Source: Cupriavidus sp. P-10 (GTDB taxonomy: Bacteria; Pseudomonadota; Gammaproteobacteria; Burkholderiales; Burkholderiaceae). From it: a stretch of 64,000 nucleotides of DNA. How positions within the stretch are numbered: the first letter of the stretch is position 1; the number at the start of each line of letters is the position of its first letter. Positions 26,188 through 35,769 of this stretch are shown piece by piece. The position numbers and the translations under genes were made by a program. The notes under the pieces were generated by a model. The model did no database searches, was not told the DNA's origin, and saw only the letters and a program-made list of their open reading frames with translations. Location: the NCBI RefSeq assembly GCF_003402535.2, contig NZ_AP025171.1:186001-250000 (forward strand). Reading direction: 5' to 3'.

Positions 26188-27366
26188 ATGCATGACCTGA
26201 CCTTTGTTCACGCTGACGCCGCGCATACCGAGTGGCAGGTCGCGCTGGCCGACTGCCAGCGCCAGCTCGACACGCAGGACCTGCTGCGCCAGGCGCGGCT
26301 GGATCATGCGCCGCCGCTGACGCTCGGCTGGTGCTACCTGAGCGACTACTACGCGCTGGCCGCGGAGGCCATCCTTGCCGCGTTGCAACAGAACTGGCCC
26401 GGGGTGTCGTGGATCGGCACGGTCGGGCTGGGCGTGTCGGCGAGCGGCGTGGAGTACTTCGACCAGCCGGCGATGGTGCTGCTGGCGGCGCCGTTCCCGC
26501 GCGGCAGCTTCCAGCTGTTCTCCGGGCGCCAGCCCTTGCCGGCCGCGTCTTCCGGCTTCGTCCCGCATACCGCGCTGGTGCATGCCGAGGGCAGCACGCC
26601 GGACGTGCAGGAGCTGCTGCACGAGCTGAGCGCCCGCACCGCCACCGGCTACCTGTTCGGCGGGCTGAGCTCGGCACGCAACCGTACCCTGCATATTGCC
26701 GACGGCGTGTATTCCGGCGGGCTGTCGGGCGTGCTGTTTGGCCCGGAAGTCGAACTTGTCTCCCGCGTCACGCAGGGCTGCCAGCCGATCGGGCCGGCAC
26801 GCGCGGTGACGCGCAGCGAACACAACCTGCTGTTCGCGCTGGACGGCAAGCCGGCGCTGGATTGCGTGCTGCAGGACCTGGGCGTCGAGCGCGATGCGCC
26901 GGTCGAAGCCATGGCGGCAGCGTTGTCGGGAACGCTCGCCGGCTTGAACGCTTCCACCGACGATGCACCGGTGCAGCCGGGCAGGTTCGGCTCGGATACG
27001 CTGGTGCGCCACCTGATCGGACTGGATGTGCAGCATCGCGTGCTCGCGCTTGCCGACCAGGTCGAGCCTGGCATGCGGCTCGCGTTCTGCATGCGCAACG
27101 CCGCCGCGGCGCGTGCGGACCTGGAACGCATCGCCACGGAAGTCCGCGCGGATATTGAACAAAGCGGCGGCCACGCGCGTGGCGCGCTCTATATCAGCTG
27201 CTCAGGCCGGGGCGGGCCGCATTTCGGCGCACCGCATGCCGAGCTGCAGACCGTGCGCGGCGTGCTGGGTGACCTGCCGCTGGCCGGTTTCTTTGCCGGC
27301 GGCGAGATCGCGCGGGATCACCTCTATGGCTATACGGGAGTGCTGACGGTCTTCACCAGTCATTGA
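26188..27366 (+). CDS. FIST domain sensory protein
   Basis: A 392-residue protein with FIST_N and FIST_C domains, found across bacteria as putative small-ligand (perhaps amino acid) sensors tied to signalling proteins. The N-terminal half includes GVSWIGTVGLGVSASGVEYFDQPAMVLL. The C-terminal half ends in the typical GALYISCSGRGGPHFGAPHAEL, VRGVLGDLPLAGFFAGGEI and GYTGVLTVFT. The ATG at 26188 is preceded by CGGAGG, better than the ATG at 26158. There is no signal or membrane segment, so it is cytoplasmic. Its role beside a Bug protein and a squalene synthase is unclear. Confidence 0.88.
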   Translation: MHDLTFVHADAAHTEWQVALADCQRQLDTQDLLRQARLDHAPPLTLGWCYLSDYYALAAEAILAALQQNWPGVSWIGTVGLGVSASGVEYFDQPAMVLLAAPFPRGSFQLFSGRQPLPAASSGFVPHTALVHAEGSTPDVQELLHELSARTATGYLFGGLSSARNRTLHIADGVYSGGLSGVLFGPEVELVSRVTQGCQPIGPARAVTRSEHNLLFALDGKPALDCVLQDLGVERDAPVEAMAAALSGTLAGLNASTDDAPVQPGRFGSDTLVRHLIGLDVQHRVLALADQVEPGMRLAFCMRNAAAARADLERIATEVRADIEQSGGHARGALYISCSGRGGPHFGAPHAELQTVRGVLGDLPLAGFFAGGEIARDHLYGYTGVLTVFTSH

Positions 27367-27381
27367 ACGGCACGGCGCACT

Positions 27382-28431
27382 TCAGCGAATGACGGCTTCG
27401 ATGCTGCGCACCTGGCGCGTGAACCAGCTGCGCAGCAGGCCGTTCGACCAGACCATCGGCAGCGAAGACGCCACCATGCGGTAGACCTCGCGGCGCGGCA
27501 TCTTCGAGGCCCTGGCCGGGTCCAGCCAGTGCGCGTTGCGCACCAGCAGCAGCAAGGTCTCCATGCCGATCAGGATTGGCCACAGGCAGGCCAGCCGCAG
27601 CCGCACGAAACGCCGGGGGATGGCCAGCGTGTAGGCCATCGCCTCGTGGAAATGCGCCAGCGTCATGCCGGCGAGCGACCGCATCAGGGCATGCGCGCGC
27701 ACCGAGGCGTCCGGCAGCAGCAAGTCCTGCGGACCCAGCCCGTGCTGCACCAGCAGCGACGCCGGCAGGTAACAGCGGCCGATGCGCAGGTCCTTGCCGC
27801 AGTCGCGCAGCACATTGGTCATCTGCAACGCCTTGCCGAAGCGAACCCCACTGCGCAGCATGGCGCCGAGGTCGCCATTGATCGCACCCGGCACGTGCGC
27901 CGCGGTCATGTGGGTCCAGAATTCGCCGACGCATCCGGCGACCATGTAGGTGTAGTGGTCCAGCGCCGCCAGGTCGGGCAGCGCCACGATGCGGCCGGCG
28001 CGCTCGTCGGGGAACGTGCGCAGGTCGAACTCCATGCCTTCGCTGAGGGTGGAAAGGATCTGCCTGACCGCTTGCCGGTCGGCTGGCTCCAGTCGCGTCA
28101 GCACCGCCAGCGCCGGATCGAGCGACTCCAGCAGGATCCGCTCATCGGATTGCTCCTGGTGGCGAGCCATCTCCGCCGCAATGCTGAGGGCTGGCGCCGC
28201 GCCAACCGTGTTGCCGTTGACCTGGTCACGCAAGGACAGCAGCAATGCCAGCCGCCTTTCCGGCGCAACCAGCGCCGTGTCCGCAATCGTGTCGGCGGCG
28301 CGCGCCAGCAGGTAGGCCAGCCCTACCGGGTCGCGCATCCGCGCGGGCAGCACGCGCAGCGTGAGATAGAACGAACGCGAGACGCCCTTGAGCAGCGGAC
28401 CGAGGAGGAACGCCCGGCTGGGTTCGCGCAT
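27382..28431 (-). CDS. squalene/phytoene synthase family protein
   Basis: A 349-residue trans-isoprenyl diphosphate head-to-head synthase. Both aspartate-rich motifs are present: DTIAD near residue 48 and DCGKD near 210, each binding Mg-diphosphate. Length is nearer to squalene synthase (farnesyl-diphosphate farnesyltransferase) than to HpnC/HpnD (~280). The hydrophobic C-terminus (PILIGMETLLLLVRNAHW) may sit at the membrane. The start could be ATG 28431 or an upstream GTG at 28470. No other hopanoid or carotenoid genes are nearby. It is convergent with the FIST gene, 15 bp apart. Confidence 0.87.
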   Translation of the reverse strand: MREPSRAFLLGPLLKGVSRSFYLTLRVLPARMRDPVGLAYLLARAADTIADTALVAPERRLALLLSLRDQVNGNTVGAAPALSIAAEMARHQEQSDERILLESLDPALAVLTRLEPADRQAVRQILSTLSEGMEFDLRTFPDERAGRIVALPDLAALDHYTYMVAGCVGEFWTHMTAAHVPGAINGDLGAMLRSGVRFGKALQMTNVLRDCGKDLRIGRCYLPASLLVQHGLGPQDLLLPDASVRAHALMRSLAGMTLAHFHEAMAYTLAIPRRFVRLRLACLWPILIGMETLLLLVRNAHWLDPARASKMPRREVYRMVASSLPMVWSNGLLRSWFTRQVRSIEAVIR

Positions 28432-28548
28432 GAGTGGTGTCTGTTCCCTGAGAGGTTTGCGGAATGGCACGGCCCGCCTGGGCCTCAGGCCGGGCCCGGG
28501 GATTGTACCTTCGGCGCGAGGGGCAGATCCTGGATCCGCAGATCCTGG

Positions 28549-29208
28549 TCAGGGCGAGGCCTTGCCCAGATAGCGCTCGAACCACTGCGCCGCCAGGCGC
28601 GCGACCGATTCCAGTGCGCCGGGCTCCTCGAACAAATGGGAGGCGCCGGGCACGATCACCAGCTTCTTCTGGCACTTGAGCTGGGCAAAGGCGAGCCCAT
28701 TCCGTTCAATGACGCTCACATCCAGCCCGCCGACGATCAGCATGGTGGGCGCAAGCAGTCTGGCCAGGGCGTCGGCGCCCGCCAGGTCGACCCTGCCGCC
28801 TCGTGAGACGATGGCGTGTATCGGGATCGGCGACTGGCTCGCGGCACGGATCGACGCGGCGGCACCAATGCTGGCGCCGAAGTAGCCCAACCGCGGTGGC
28901 ACGCCTTGCTGCCGCGTTACCCAGTCGGTCGCCTGTGCCAGCCGCATGGCCAGTAGCCCGACGTCGAAGCGGATCGCCTGCACCTGGTCTTCCTCGGGCA
29001 TGAGCAGGTCCATCAACAGCGTTCCCATGCCGCAGCGGTTGAGTTCCGCGGCCACATACTGGTTGCGCGGGCTATGCCGGGAACTGCCGGTGCCGTGCGC
29101 AAACAATACCAGGGCGCCAGCGCCTGGCGGCAAGGTGAGTATGCCTTGCAACGCCACGCTACCCGCGGGGATCACAACCTCGATGGCATCTGCACTGCTG
29201 CTGCGCAT
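28549..29208 (-). CDS. alpha/beta hydrolase (dienelactone hydrolase-like)
   Basis: A 219-residue alpha/beta hydrolase. The nucleophile elbow is GASIG in LGYFGASIGAAAS near residue 112. The acid is in LIVGGLDVSVIERN and the histidine in VPGASHLFEEPGALE near the C-terminus. The early FAHGTGSSRHSPRN forms the oxyanion region. ATG 29208 has GGAGGG upstream. Similar proteins are often fused or adjacent to phosphoribosyltransferases, but none is here. It lies upstream of the squalene synthase gene on the same strand, and the two could be co-transcribed. Substrate unknown. Confidence 0.85.
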   Translation of the reverse strand: MRSSSADAIEVVIPAGSVALQGILTLPPGAGALVLFAHGTGSSRHSPRNQYVAAELNRCGMGTLLMDLLMPEEDQVQAIRFDVGLLAMRLAQATDWVTRQQGVPPRLGYFGASIGAAASIRAASQSPIPIHAIVSRGGRVDLAGADALARLLAPTMLIVGGLDVSVIERNGLAFAQLKCQKKLVIVPGASHLFEEPGALESVARLAAQWFERYLGKASP

Positions 29209-29354
29209 GACCGCCCTCCGGAAGATGGTGCTGAATGATGGTGCTTCGGCGCTGCCCGCGTTGCAATCGGCCCCTTCGCAGTCCACTATAGGGCGAGCGT
29301 AGCGGCGAGGCCAGCCGCCGTGCGCTGGTCCGCTGACGCGCGGAATCGACCGGC

Positions 29355-29407
29355 AATCCACCAATAATCCACCAATAATCCACCAATAATCCACCAATAA
29401 TCCACCA
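29355..29407. repeat. 11-bp tandem repeat upstream of sixA
   Basis: AATCCACCAAT is repeated four times perfectly, plus a 9-bp partial copy. The array ends 37 bp before the sixA start, inside the divergent promoter region shared with the alpha/beta hydrolase gene. An 11-bp period is close to one helical turn, so it would place any bound protein on one face of the DNA. Confidence 0.8.
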
Positions 29408-29443
29408 ACCATCGACCAGCATCCCGATGCATCAGGAGGGGCC

Positions 29444-29932
29444 ATGAAGACCCTGTTTCTCGTCCGCCACGCCAAGTCAAGCCGCGATGACCCCTCCTTG
29501 CCTGACCGCGAGCGCCCGCTGGACGATCGCGGCCTGCGCGACGCCCCGGAAATGGGCAAGCGCCTGGCCGAGCGCAAGGTAAAGCCAGACCTGCTCGTGT
29601 CGAGTCCGGCCGTGCGCGCGTTGACCACGGCGCACCTGATCGCCGACGAACTCGGCTATGCCCGCAAGGACATCGTGATCGATGACCGGCTGTACGCCAG
29701 CAGTGCGGATGATCTGCTGGCCGTCGTCCGTGCGCTCGACAAGAAGCTTGGCAGCGTGATGCTGTTCGGTCACAACCCCGAGTTCACTGACTTCGCGCAG
29801 CGCCTGTCGGGCGAGATCACCGACATGCCGACCTGCGCCGTCGCCAAGTTCCGCTTCGACACGAAGGCGTGGGCGGATATCGGGGAAATCTCCCCGTCGA
29901 AAGTCTCGCTGGATTCGCCCAGGAAGTCGTAG
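29444..29932 (+). CDS. sixA: phosphohistidine phosphatase SixA-like
   Basis: A 162-residue histidine phosphatase. The catalytic RHA is in FLVRHAKSSRDD (residues 5-16), RP and R contacts occur in ERPLDDRGL, and the second histidine is in VMLFGHNPEFTDFA near 110. SixA removes phosphate from histidine in phosphotransfer proteins (ArcB, or the nitrogen PTS in E. coli). ATG 29444 has AGGAGGGG upstream. The C-terminal tail after KVSLDS is slightly longer than in E. coli SixA. Confidence 0.88.
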   Translation: MKTLFLVRHAKSSRDDPSLPDRERPLDDRGLRDAPEMGKRLAERKVKPDLLVSSPAVRALTTAHLIADELGYARKDIVIDDRLYASSADDLLAVVRALDKKLGSVMLFGHNPEFTDFAQRLSGEITDMPTCAVAKFRFDTKAWADIGEISPSKVSLDSPRKS

Positions 29933-30063
29933 CCGAATGCGGGGCGTGGGCATTGCAGCGATATCTCCGGCTTGACCATCCGGGGCGAAGCGATAAGAAT
30001 TTGTGATCGCAGGCGAAAGCCCGCCTTCATGCATTTCTGTCCCTTCGTCCCATCGCCCGCCCC

Positions 30064-30990
30064 ATGATCCCACCCGTCAGCACCCTTCACGGCCGCCTCA
30101 AGATGCAGCACCTGCGCCTGCTGCTGGCGGTGGAGGAGCGAGGCTCGCTGCGCCAGGCGGCCGAGTCGCTGACGCTCACCCAGCCAGCCGTCAGCAAGAT
30201 GCTGCAGGACATGGAGGACCTGCTGGGCGTGCCGCTGTTCGAGCGCCATGCGCGCGGGCTGCGTGCCACGCGCTTCGGGATGGCGGCCACGCGCTATGCC
30301 CGGCTGGTGTTTGCCGACATGGATGGCTTGCGCGATGAGCTGGTGGCGCTGGAGTCGGGCAAGATCGGGCGCGTGCGTGTCGGCGCGGTGATGGCGCCTA
30401 CGCCGGGCCTGCTGGCCGGGGTGATCCGGCGGCTGAACCGCGACCATCCGCGGCTGGAGGTGGCGGTGCAGGTGGAGACCAGCGACCTGCTGGTGCCGCT
30501 GCTGGAGCGCGACCAGCTCGATATCGTGCTGGGCCGCGTGCCCGATGGCTGGGACAGCAGCGGCCTCGAGTTCGAGCAGCTTGGCGACGAGGGCCTGGCG
30601 ATCGTGGTCGGGCCGCAGCATGCCCTGGCGCGGCGGCGCAAGCTGTCGTTCGAGGAGCTGACCCGCTACCCGTGGATCATGCAGCCACGGCCGAGCCCGA
30701 TGCGCGCGCTGATCGACCGCTCGTTCGAGGATGCCGGCGTGCCGGCGCCGCCGTCGACCATCGAGACCGCCGCGGTGCTGATGACCACGTCGTTGCTGGC
30801 CGACAGCGAGCTGGTCGCGGTGCTGCCGGAGTCGGTGGCGGCGTATTACGGCCGCCTCGGCGCGCTGGCGGTGCTGCCACTGCCACTGCCGCGGAAACTG
30901 GGGCCGTATGGCATCGTCACGCGGCGCGGGCGCCCGCCGACCGCATCGATGAGCCTGCTGATCGATACGCTGCGGGCGCTGTCGCGCTAG
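30064..30990 (+). CDS. LysR-family regulator of the sugar-acid island (1)
   Basis: A 308-residue LysR regulator with winged helix [40 protein letters not shown] and an effector domain starting near residue 95. The GbpR-type N-terminus ([15 protein letters not shown]) is typical of LysR proteins next to sugar-acid genes. Its end overlaps the end of the convergent semialdehyde dehydrogenase gene by 4 bp. It resembles the two other LysR proteins of the island (33670 and 38771), suggesting duplication. Confidence 0.88.
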   Translation: MIPPVSTLHGRLKMQHLRLLLAVEERGSLRQAAESLTLTQPAVSKMLQDMEDLLGVPLFERHARGLRATRFGMAATRYARLVFADMDGLRDELVALESGKIGRVRVGAVMAPTPGLLAGVIRRLNRDHPRLEVAVQVETSDLLVPLLERDQLDIVLGRVPDGWDSSGLEFEQLGDEGLAIVVGPQHALARRRKLSFEELTRYPWIMQPRPSPMRALIDRSFEDAGVPAPPSTIETAAVLMTTSLLADSELVAVLPESVAAYYGRLGALAVLPLPLPRKLGPYGIVTRRGRPPTASMSLLIDTLRALSR

Positions 30991-32561
30991 CGCTGCAGCT
31001 TGCCGTCAAGACGCCACGCGTGGCGCTGCTCGCTGTCGGGGCGCAAGGACGGGGGCAGCAGGTCCGCCGGCATGTCCTGGTAGCTGACCGGCCGCACGAA
31101 GCGCGCGATGGCGAGGCTGCCGACCGAGGTCGAGCGGCCATCCGACGTGGCCGGCCAGGGGCCGCCGTGGACCATGGCGTGCCCGACGTCGACGCCGGTG
31201 CCGAAACCATTGACCAGGATGCGGCCCGCCAGGCGCTCCAGCGCGGGCAGCAGCGTGCGCGCGGCGTCGTGGTCGGCGGGGTCGATATGCAGGGCCGCGG
31301 TAAGCTGTCCTTCCAGCGATTCGACCACGCGCCGCATCTCCGCCGCATCGCGGCAGCGCACCACCAGCGACGACGCGCCGAAGACTTCGTGGCGCAGCGT
31401 CTGGTCGGCCAGGAAGGCCTCGGCGCTGGTGCTGAACAACGCCGCTTGCCCTTGCAGCGCACTGCCTGCCTTGCCGCGCGCCACCACCTGTACCTTCGGA
31501 TGCTGCGCGAACGTGCCCACGCCGTTGCAGTAGGCGCGCAGGATGCCGGAGGTCAGCATGCTCTGCGCGCCGATGTCCGCCAGGCTTGCCGCCGCCGCTT
31601 CCAGGAACTGGTCCAGGCCTTCGCTTTCCACCGCCAGCACGAGTCCGGGGTTGGTGCAGAACTGTCCGGCGCCCAGTGTCAGCGAACCGGCAAAGGCCGT
31701 GCCGATGGCGTGCGCGCGGTTGGCCAGCGCATGCGGGAACAGCAGCACCGGATTGATGCTGCTCATCTCCGCATAGACGGGAATCGGTTCCGGGCGCGCC
31801 GCGGCGATCGCCATCAGCGCCTGGCCGCCGGCGCGCGAGCCGGTGAAGCCGACCGCCCTGATGCGCCGGTCCGCCACCAGCCCCTGGCCGATTTCCAGCC
31901 CGGTATCGAAGAGCAGGGAGAAGGTGCCTTCGGGCAGGTCCAGGTCCGCCACCGCTTTCTGGATGGCGCGGCCGACCAGTTCGGAGGTGCCGAGGTGCGC
32001 GGGATGCGCCTTGACGATGACGGGGCAGCCGGCGGCCAGTGCGGACGCGGTATCGCCGCCCGCCACCGAGAACGCCAGCGGGAAGTTGCTGGCGCCGAAC
32101 ACCGCGACCGGGCCCAGCGGGATATGGCGCAGGCGCAGGTCGGGGCGCGGCAGGGGCTGGCGTTCGGGCTGGGCCGGGTCGACGCGCAGCTCCAGGAAAT
32201 CCCCCTGGCGCAGCATGCCGGCGAACAGCCGCAACTGGCCCACGGTGCGCCCGCGTTCGCCCTCGATGCGGGCGCGTGGCAGGCCCGATTCGCTGACGCA
32301 GCGCTCGACGAGCGCATCGCCCAGCGCCAGGATGTTGCCGGCGATGGCTTCGAGGAAGTCGGCGCGCCGCGCGGGCGCGATCTCGCGATAGGTGTCGAAG
32401 GCCTGCCATGCCAGTTCGCAGGCTTCGTCGAGCTGTGCCGGCGTGGCGCCGCCGAAGGCGGGTTCGAGGGTGGCGCCGGTGGCGGCGTCGATGGCGTGCA
32501 GGGTGCCGTGGGTGCCGCGTACCGCGCGGCGGCCGATCAGGAGTTCGCCTGAGAGCGTCAT
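30987..32561 (-). CDS. aldehyde dehydrogenase, 2,5-dioxovalerate (2-oxoglutarate semialdehyde) type
   Basis: A 524-residue NAD(P)-dependent aldehyde dehydrogenase. The cofactor and active-site blocks are [42 protein letters not shown] (near 135-180), [12 protein letters not shown], the glutamate in [12 protein letters not shown], and the catalytic Cys in [10 protein letters not shown] near 305. This subgroup, with [11 protein letters not shown] and NPVLLFP, oxidises 2-oxoglutarate semialdehyde to 2-oxoglutarate. ATG 32561 has AAGGAAGG upstream. It lies 20 bp downstream of the DapA-family gene, an operon that gives the last two steps of a Weimberg-type pathway. Confidence 0.9.
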   Translation of the reverse strand: MTLSGELLIGRRAVRGTHGTLHAIDAATGATLEPAFGGATPAQLDEACELAWQAFDTYREIAPARRADFLEAIAGNILALGDALVERCVSESGLPRARIEGERGRTVGQLRLFAGMLRQGDFLELRVDPAQPERQPLPRPDLRLRHIPLGPVAVFGASNFPLAFSVAGGDTASALAAGCPVIVKAHPAHLGTSELVGRAIQKAVADLDLPEGTFSLLFDTGLEIGQGLVADRRIRAVGFTGSRAGGQALMAIAAARPEPIPVYAEMSSINPVLLFPHALANRAHAIGTAFAGSLTLGAGQFCTNPGLVLAVESEGLDQFLEAAAASLADIGAQSMLTSGILRAYCNGVGTFAQHPKVQVVARGKAGSALQGQAALFSTSAEAFLADQTLRHEVFGASSLVVRCRDAAEMRRVVESLEGQLTAALHIDPADHDAARTLLPALERLAGRILVNGFGTGVDVGHAMVHGGPWPATSDGRSTSVGSLAIARFVRPVSYQDMPADLLPPSLRPDSEQRHAWRLDGKLQR

Positions 32562-32581
32562 GTCTTGTCCTTCCTTGAGGT

Positions 32582-33526
32582 TCAACGGGCCCAGCGCAAC
32601 ACCAGCGGATCCAGCCGCCGCGCAATCTTCATCAACCCCTCGCGCGTGGCCGGATGCATCGGCTGGAGCGGATGGCGCACGGCGTCCGACGCAATCACCC
32701 CACCTTCCTTCATCAACACCTTGCTGGTCGCCAGCCAACCCTGCCGGTTCTCGTAGTTGATCAGCGGCAGCCACTGCTGGTAGCGCTGCGCCGCCAGCTC
32801 GGCGTCGCCAGCCTGCCATGCGTCCAGGATCTGGCGGATGCCGTCCGGGAAGCCCGCGCCGGTCATCGCGCCGGTGGCGCCCGCTTCCAGGTCGGCCATC
32901 AGCGTGATGGCTTCTTCGCCGTCCCACGGGCCGACGATGGCGTCGCCGCCCAGTTCGATCAGTTCGCGCAGCTTGGCCGCGGACTGCGGCACTTCGATCT
33001 TGAAGTACGAGACATTGGCCAGCTCGCGTGCCATGCGGGCGAGGAAGGGCGCGGACAGCGTGGTGCCGCTTACTGGCGCATCCTGGATCATGATCGGGAT
33101 ATCGATGGCACCGGAGACCGTGGCGAAGAAGTCGTAGATGCCGCGCTCGGGCACGCGGATGGTGGCGCCGTGGTAGGGCGGCATCACCATCACCATGGCG
33201 GCGCCGGCGTCCTGCGCGGCGCGGCTGCGCTCGGCGCAGATGCGCGAGCTGAAATGCGTGGTGGTGACGATCACCGGCACGCGCCCGTCCACGTGCTCCA
33301 GCACGGTCTTCATCAGCACGTTGCGCTCGTCGTCGGTCAGCACGAACTGCTCGGAGAAGTTCGCCAGGATGCAGATGCCGTCCGAACCGGCGTCAATCAT
33401 GAAGTCGATGCAGCGGCGCTGGCCGTCGAGGTCGAGGCCGCCTTGCTCGTCGAAGATGGTCGGCGCTACCGGGAAAACGCCTTGGTAGACGGCGCCGCGA
33501 TAGACGGGCGGCTGGGATCGGGTCAT
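32582..33526 (-). CDS. DapA-family sugar-acid dehydratase (2-keto-3-deoxypentonate dehydratase candidate)
   Basis: A 314-residue class I aldolase-fold protein of the dihydrodipicolinate synthase family. The Schiff-base lysine is in YFKIEVP near residue 170, and the catalytic tyrosine is in VMVMPPYHG near 140. It has the length of L-2-keto-3-deoxyarabonate dehydratase and 5-dehydro-4-deoxyglucarate dehydratase. The aldehyde dehydrogenase gene follows it directly, and an L-arabinonate-dehydratase-like gene lies 6 kb away, so a keto-deoxy-pentonate is the likely substrate. ATG 33526 has a strong AAGGAGGAG site. It is divergent from a LysR gene. Confidence 0.85.
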   Translation of the reverse strand: MTRSQPPVYRGAVYQGVFPVAPTIFDEQGGLDLDGQRRCIDFMIDAGSDGICILANFSEQFVLTDDERNVLMKTVLEHVDGRVPVIVTTTHFSSRICAERSRAAQDAGAAMVMVMPPYHGATIRVPERGIYDFFATVSGAIDIPIMIQDAPVSGTTLSAPFLARMARELANVSYFKIEVPQSAAKLRELIELGGDAIVGPWDGEEAITLMADLEAGATGAMTGAGFPDGIRQILDAWQAGDAELAAQRYQQWLPLINYENRQGWLATSKVLMKEGGVIASDAVRHPLQPMHPATREGLMKIARRLDPLVLRWAR

Positions 33527-33589
33527 GGTCTCCTCCTTGCGGCTGGCACGCGGCCGGCGCGGGTTCTGGGCAGTCAATCGGGTCGGGCC

Positions 33590-33621
33590 AATATACGAGC
33601 GGGGCAGCGGCGCTGTATATT
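33590..33621. promoter_or_regulatory. inverted repeat in the dehydratase/LysR divergent promoter
   Basis: AATATAC and GTATATT are perfect inverted 7-bp arms separated by 18 bp. They lie between the start codons of the DapA-family gene (33526) and the LysR gene (33670). Position and size fit a LysR recognition element with its activation site, but the exact contact bases are not known. Confidence 0.4.
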
Positions 33622-33669
33622 GAAACCTTTCCATCTGGTGATCGCTTTTGCGACTCATCTGGTCCCAAC

Positions 33670-34617
33670 ATGAAATCCACCCTGGACACCCTCACCGGCC
33701 GCCTGCGCATGAAGCAGCTGCAGCTGCTGATCGCCCTGGACGAGCACCAGTCGCTGCACCAGGCCGCCGCCGCGATGGCGATGACCCAGTCGGCCGCCAG
33801 CAAGTCGCTGCAGGAACTGGAAGGCATGCTGGAAGCGCCGCTGTTCGAGCGCTCCAGACGCGGCATGCGCCCCAACGCCTTCGGCCATTGCGTGATCCGC
33901 CATGCCCGGCAACTGGTGGCGGACCTGGGCGCGATGTGCGAGGAAGTGGCCGGCATCCGCGCCGGCAGTGGCGGGCGCGTCGCGGTCGGCGTGATCATGG
34001 GCGCGGTGCCGGATGTGCTGGTGCCGGCGCTTGAGCAGCTGCGGCAGGCGCATCCGGACCTGGCGCTCGAGATCATCGAGGACACCAGCCTGCGCCTGCT
34101 CGGTCAACTCGACGACGGGCATCTGGACCTGGTGCTTGGCCGCGCGCTGGTCAGCGACCAACCCGGCAAGTACCACTACCACCCGCTTGGCGACGAACAG
34201 GTGTCCGTGGTGGTTGGCCACGCTCACCCCGCGCCCCGCGCGCGCGCCATGGGCCTTGCCGACCTTGCCGGTTATCGCTGGATCACATACGCGGGGCACA
34301 TGCCGATGCATGCGCTGCTGCAGCGCGAGCTGGACCATGCCGGCGTCAGCTTTCCCGCCAATGCGATTTCCACGTCGTCGGCGCTGATTACCGTGGCGAT
34401 GCTGCAGCGCGATCCCGGGCTGGTGTCGCTGCTGCCGGCCAGTGTGGCCGAGTTGTTCGTCCGCCAGAAAATGCTGCGCATCCTGCCCGTGCCGCTGCAA
34501 TCGCGGCAGGAAACCTTTGGCATCGTCACGCGGCGCGGCGGCGCCTTGTCAGCCTCGGCGCGGCAGCTTGTGGCGATCCTGAAGGCCCGGGCCGGGAAGC
34601 CGGCGGGGGAGGCATGA
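33670..34617 (+). CDS. LysR-family regulator of the sugar-acid island (2)
   Basis: A 315-residue LysR regulator with N-terminus LTGRLRMKQLQLLIALDEHQSLHQAAAAMAMTQSAASKSLQELE, then a substrate-binding domain. It is closely similar in layout to the LysR protein at 30064. It is divergent from the dehydratase/dehydrogenase operon and is the prime candidate for its control. Its stop codon lies in the first unit of an 11-bp tandem repeat. Confidence 0.88.
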   Translation: MKSTLDTLTGRLRMKQLQLLIALDEHQSLHQAAAAMAMTQSAASKSLQELEGMLEAPLFERSRRGMRPNAFGHCVIRHARQLVADLGAMCEEVAGIRAGSGGRVAVGVIMGAVPDVLVPALEQLRQAHPDLALEIIEDTSLRLLGQLDDGHLDLVLGRALVSDQPGKYHYHPLGDEQVSVVVGHAHPAPRARAMGLADLAGYRWITYAGHMPMHALLQRELDHAGVSFPANAISTSSALITVAMLQRDPGLVSLLPASVAELFVRQKMLRILPVPLQSRQETFGIVTRRGGALSASARQLVAILKARAGKPAGEA

Positions 34618-34674
34618 TCGAGGCATGATCGAGGTATAAGCGAGGTATAAGCGAGGTATAAGCGAGGTATAACC
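34609..34674. repeat. 11-bp tandem repeat spanning the LysR stop codon
   Basis: Six consecutive 11-bp units: GAGGCATGATC twice, GAGGTATAAGC three times, then GAGGTATAACC. The stop codon of the LysR gene (34615-34617) is in the first unit. The change from the CATGAT to the TATAAG version shows two rounds of expansion. Each TATAAGC unit also contains a further in-register TAA. Confidence 0.85.
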
Positions 34675-34778
34675 CCAGGTAATCGCCAGTTCAAAAAACG
34701 TCAGTAGTAGTGAATCGCTGATGCCCATATAGTCTGCTCATCCGCGCCATCAGAGCCGGACAGCAAACGGAGACAGCG

Positions 34779-35747
34779 ATGAAGACATGGATCGCCGGCG
34801 CATTCGCCGGCATGGCCACGGTGGCCGTTGCGGTGACCACCAGCGCCTGGGCGCAGGACACCCGGCCGGTGCGGCTGATGGTGGGCGCCGCGCCCGGCGG
34901 CGGCACCGACGTGATGGCGCGCATCGTCTCCGACAAGCTTGCCGCACAGCTCAAGCAACCCGTGGTGGTCGATAACCGCCCCGGCGCGTCCAACACCATC
35001 GCCGCGGACATCACCGCCAAGGCCGCGCCGGACGGCAACACGCTGCTGATGGGCGTGGTCACCTCGCAGGCGATCGCGCCGCACCTGCTCAAGCTGCAGT
35101 TCGACCCGCTCAAGGACCTGGCGCCGGTGGCGCTGGTGTCGTCGGTGCCTAACGTGCTGGTGGTCAACAACCAGGTCACGGCGCGCGACGTAAAGGCGCT
35201 GGTGGCGCAGATCCAGGCCAGCCCGGACAAGTTCCGCTACAGCTCGTCGGGCGTCGGCAGCACCCAGCACCTGGCCGGCGCCGCATTTGCGCGACAGATC
35301 CAGGGCAAGCTGCTGCATGTGCCGTACAAGAGCAGCAGCAGCGCGCTGGTCGACCTGATGGGCGGCCAGGTGGACATGAGCTTCGAGACCATGCCGTCGG
35401 TGATCAACCATATCAAGGCCGGCAAGCTGCGCGCGCTGGCGGTGACGGCGGACAAGCGCTCGGCGCTGCTGCCCAATGTGCCGACGCTGGCCGAAGCCGG
35501 GGTGCCGGGCATCCAGATGAATGCCTGGTATGGCGTCTATGCGCCGGCCGGCACGCCGCCCGCCACGCTGCAGAAGCTCGGCGCGGCGCTGACCACCGTG
35601 ATCAAGGATCCCGATACCGTGCGTCGCCTTGGTGAAGTCGGCGGCGTGCCCGGCACGCTGACGGCGGCGCAGTTCGATGCCTTCTCGCGCGCCGAGTACG
35701 CGCGCTATGGCAAGCTGATTGCCGAGCTTGGCGTCAAGCTCGACTGA
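34779..35747 (+). CDS. Bug-family (TTT) solute-binding protein 4
   Basis: A 322-residue Bug protein with a signal peptide ending near SAWAQD. Family blocks are RPVRLMVGAAPGGGTDVMARI, QPVVVDNRPGASNTIAADI, LLHVPYKSSSSALVDLMGG and NVPTLAEAGVPGIQ. It is the first gene of a likely operon with the PdxA-like and enolase-superfamily genes (gaps 22 and 100 bp). That suggests it binds the sugar acid or related carboxylate those enzymes handle. Confidence 0.9.
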   Translation: MKTWIAGAFAGMATVAVAVTTSAWAQDTRPVRLMVGAAPGGGTDVMARIVSDKLAAQLKQPVVVDNRPGASNTIAADITAKAAPDGNTLLMGVVTSQAIAPHLLKLQFDPLKDLAPVALVSSVPNVLVVNNQVTARDVKALVAQIQASPDKFRYSSSGVGSTQHLAGAAFARQIQGKLLHVPYKSSSSALVDLMGGQVDMSFETMPSVINHIKAGKLRALAVTADKRSALLPNVPTLAEAGVPGIQMNAWYGVYAPAGTPPATLQKLGAALTTVIKDPDTVRRLGEVGGVPGTLTAAQFDAFSRAEYARYGKLIAELGVKLD

Positions 35748-35769
35748 GCCTGTATTACACGAGAATTCC

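Noticed and set aside
29159..29422. A frame giving WWIIGG/LLVDYWW repeats
   Set aside because: It is simply the translation of the 11-bp array upstream of sixA plus antisense sequence, with no start site.
30672..32552. A 626-residue plus-strand frame across the LysR and aldehyde dehydrogenase genes
   Set aside because: It runs antisense to the well-supported dehydrogenase, and its composition (Arg, Gln, His, Ala) is that of a shadow.
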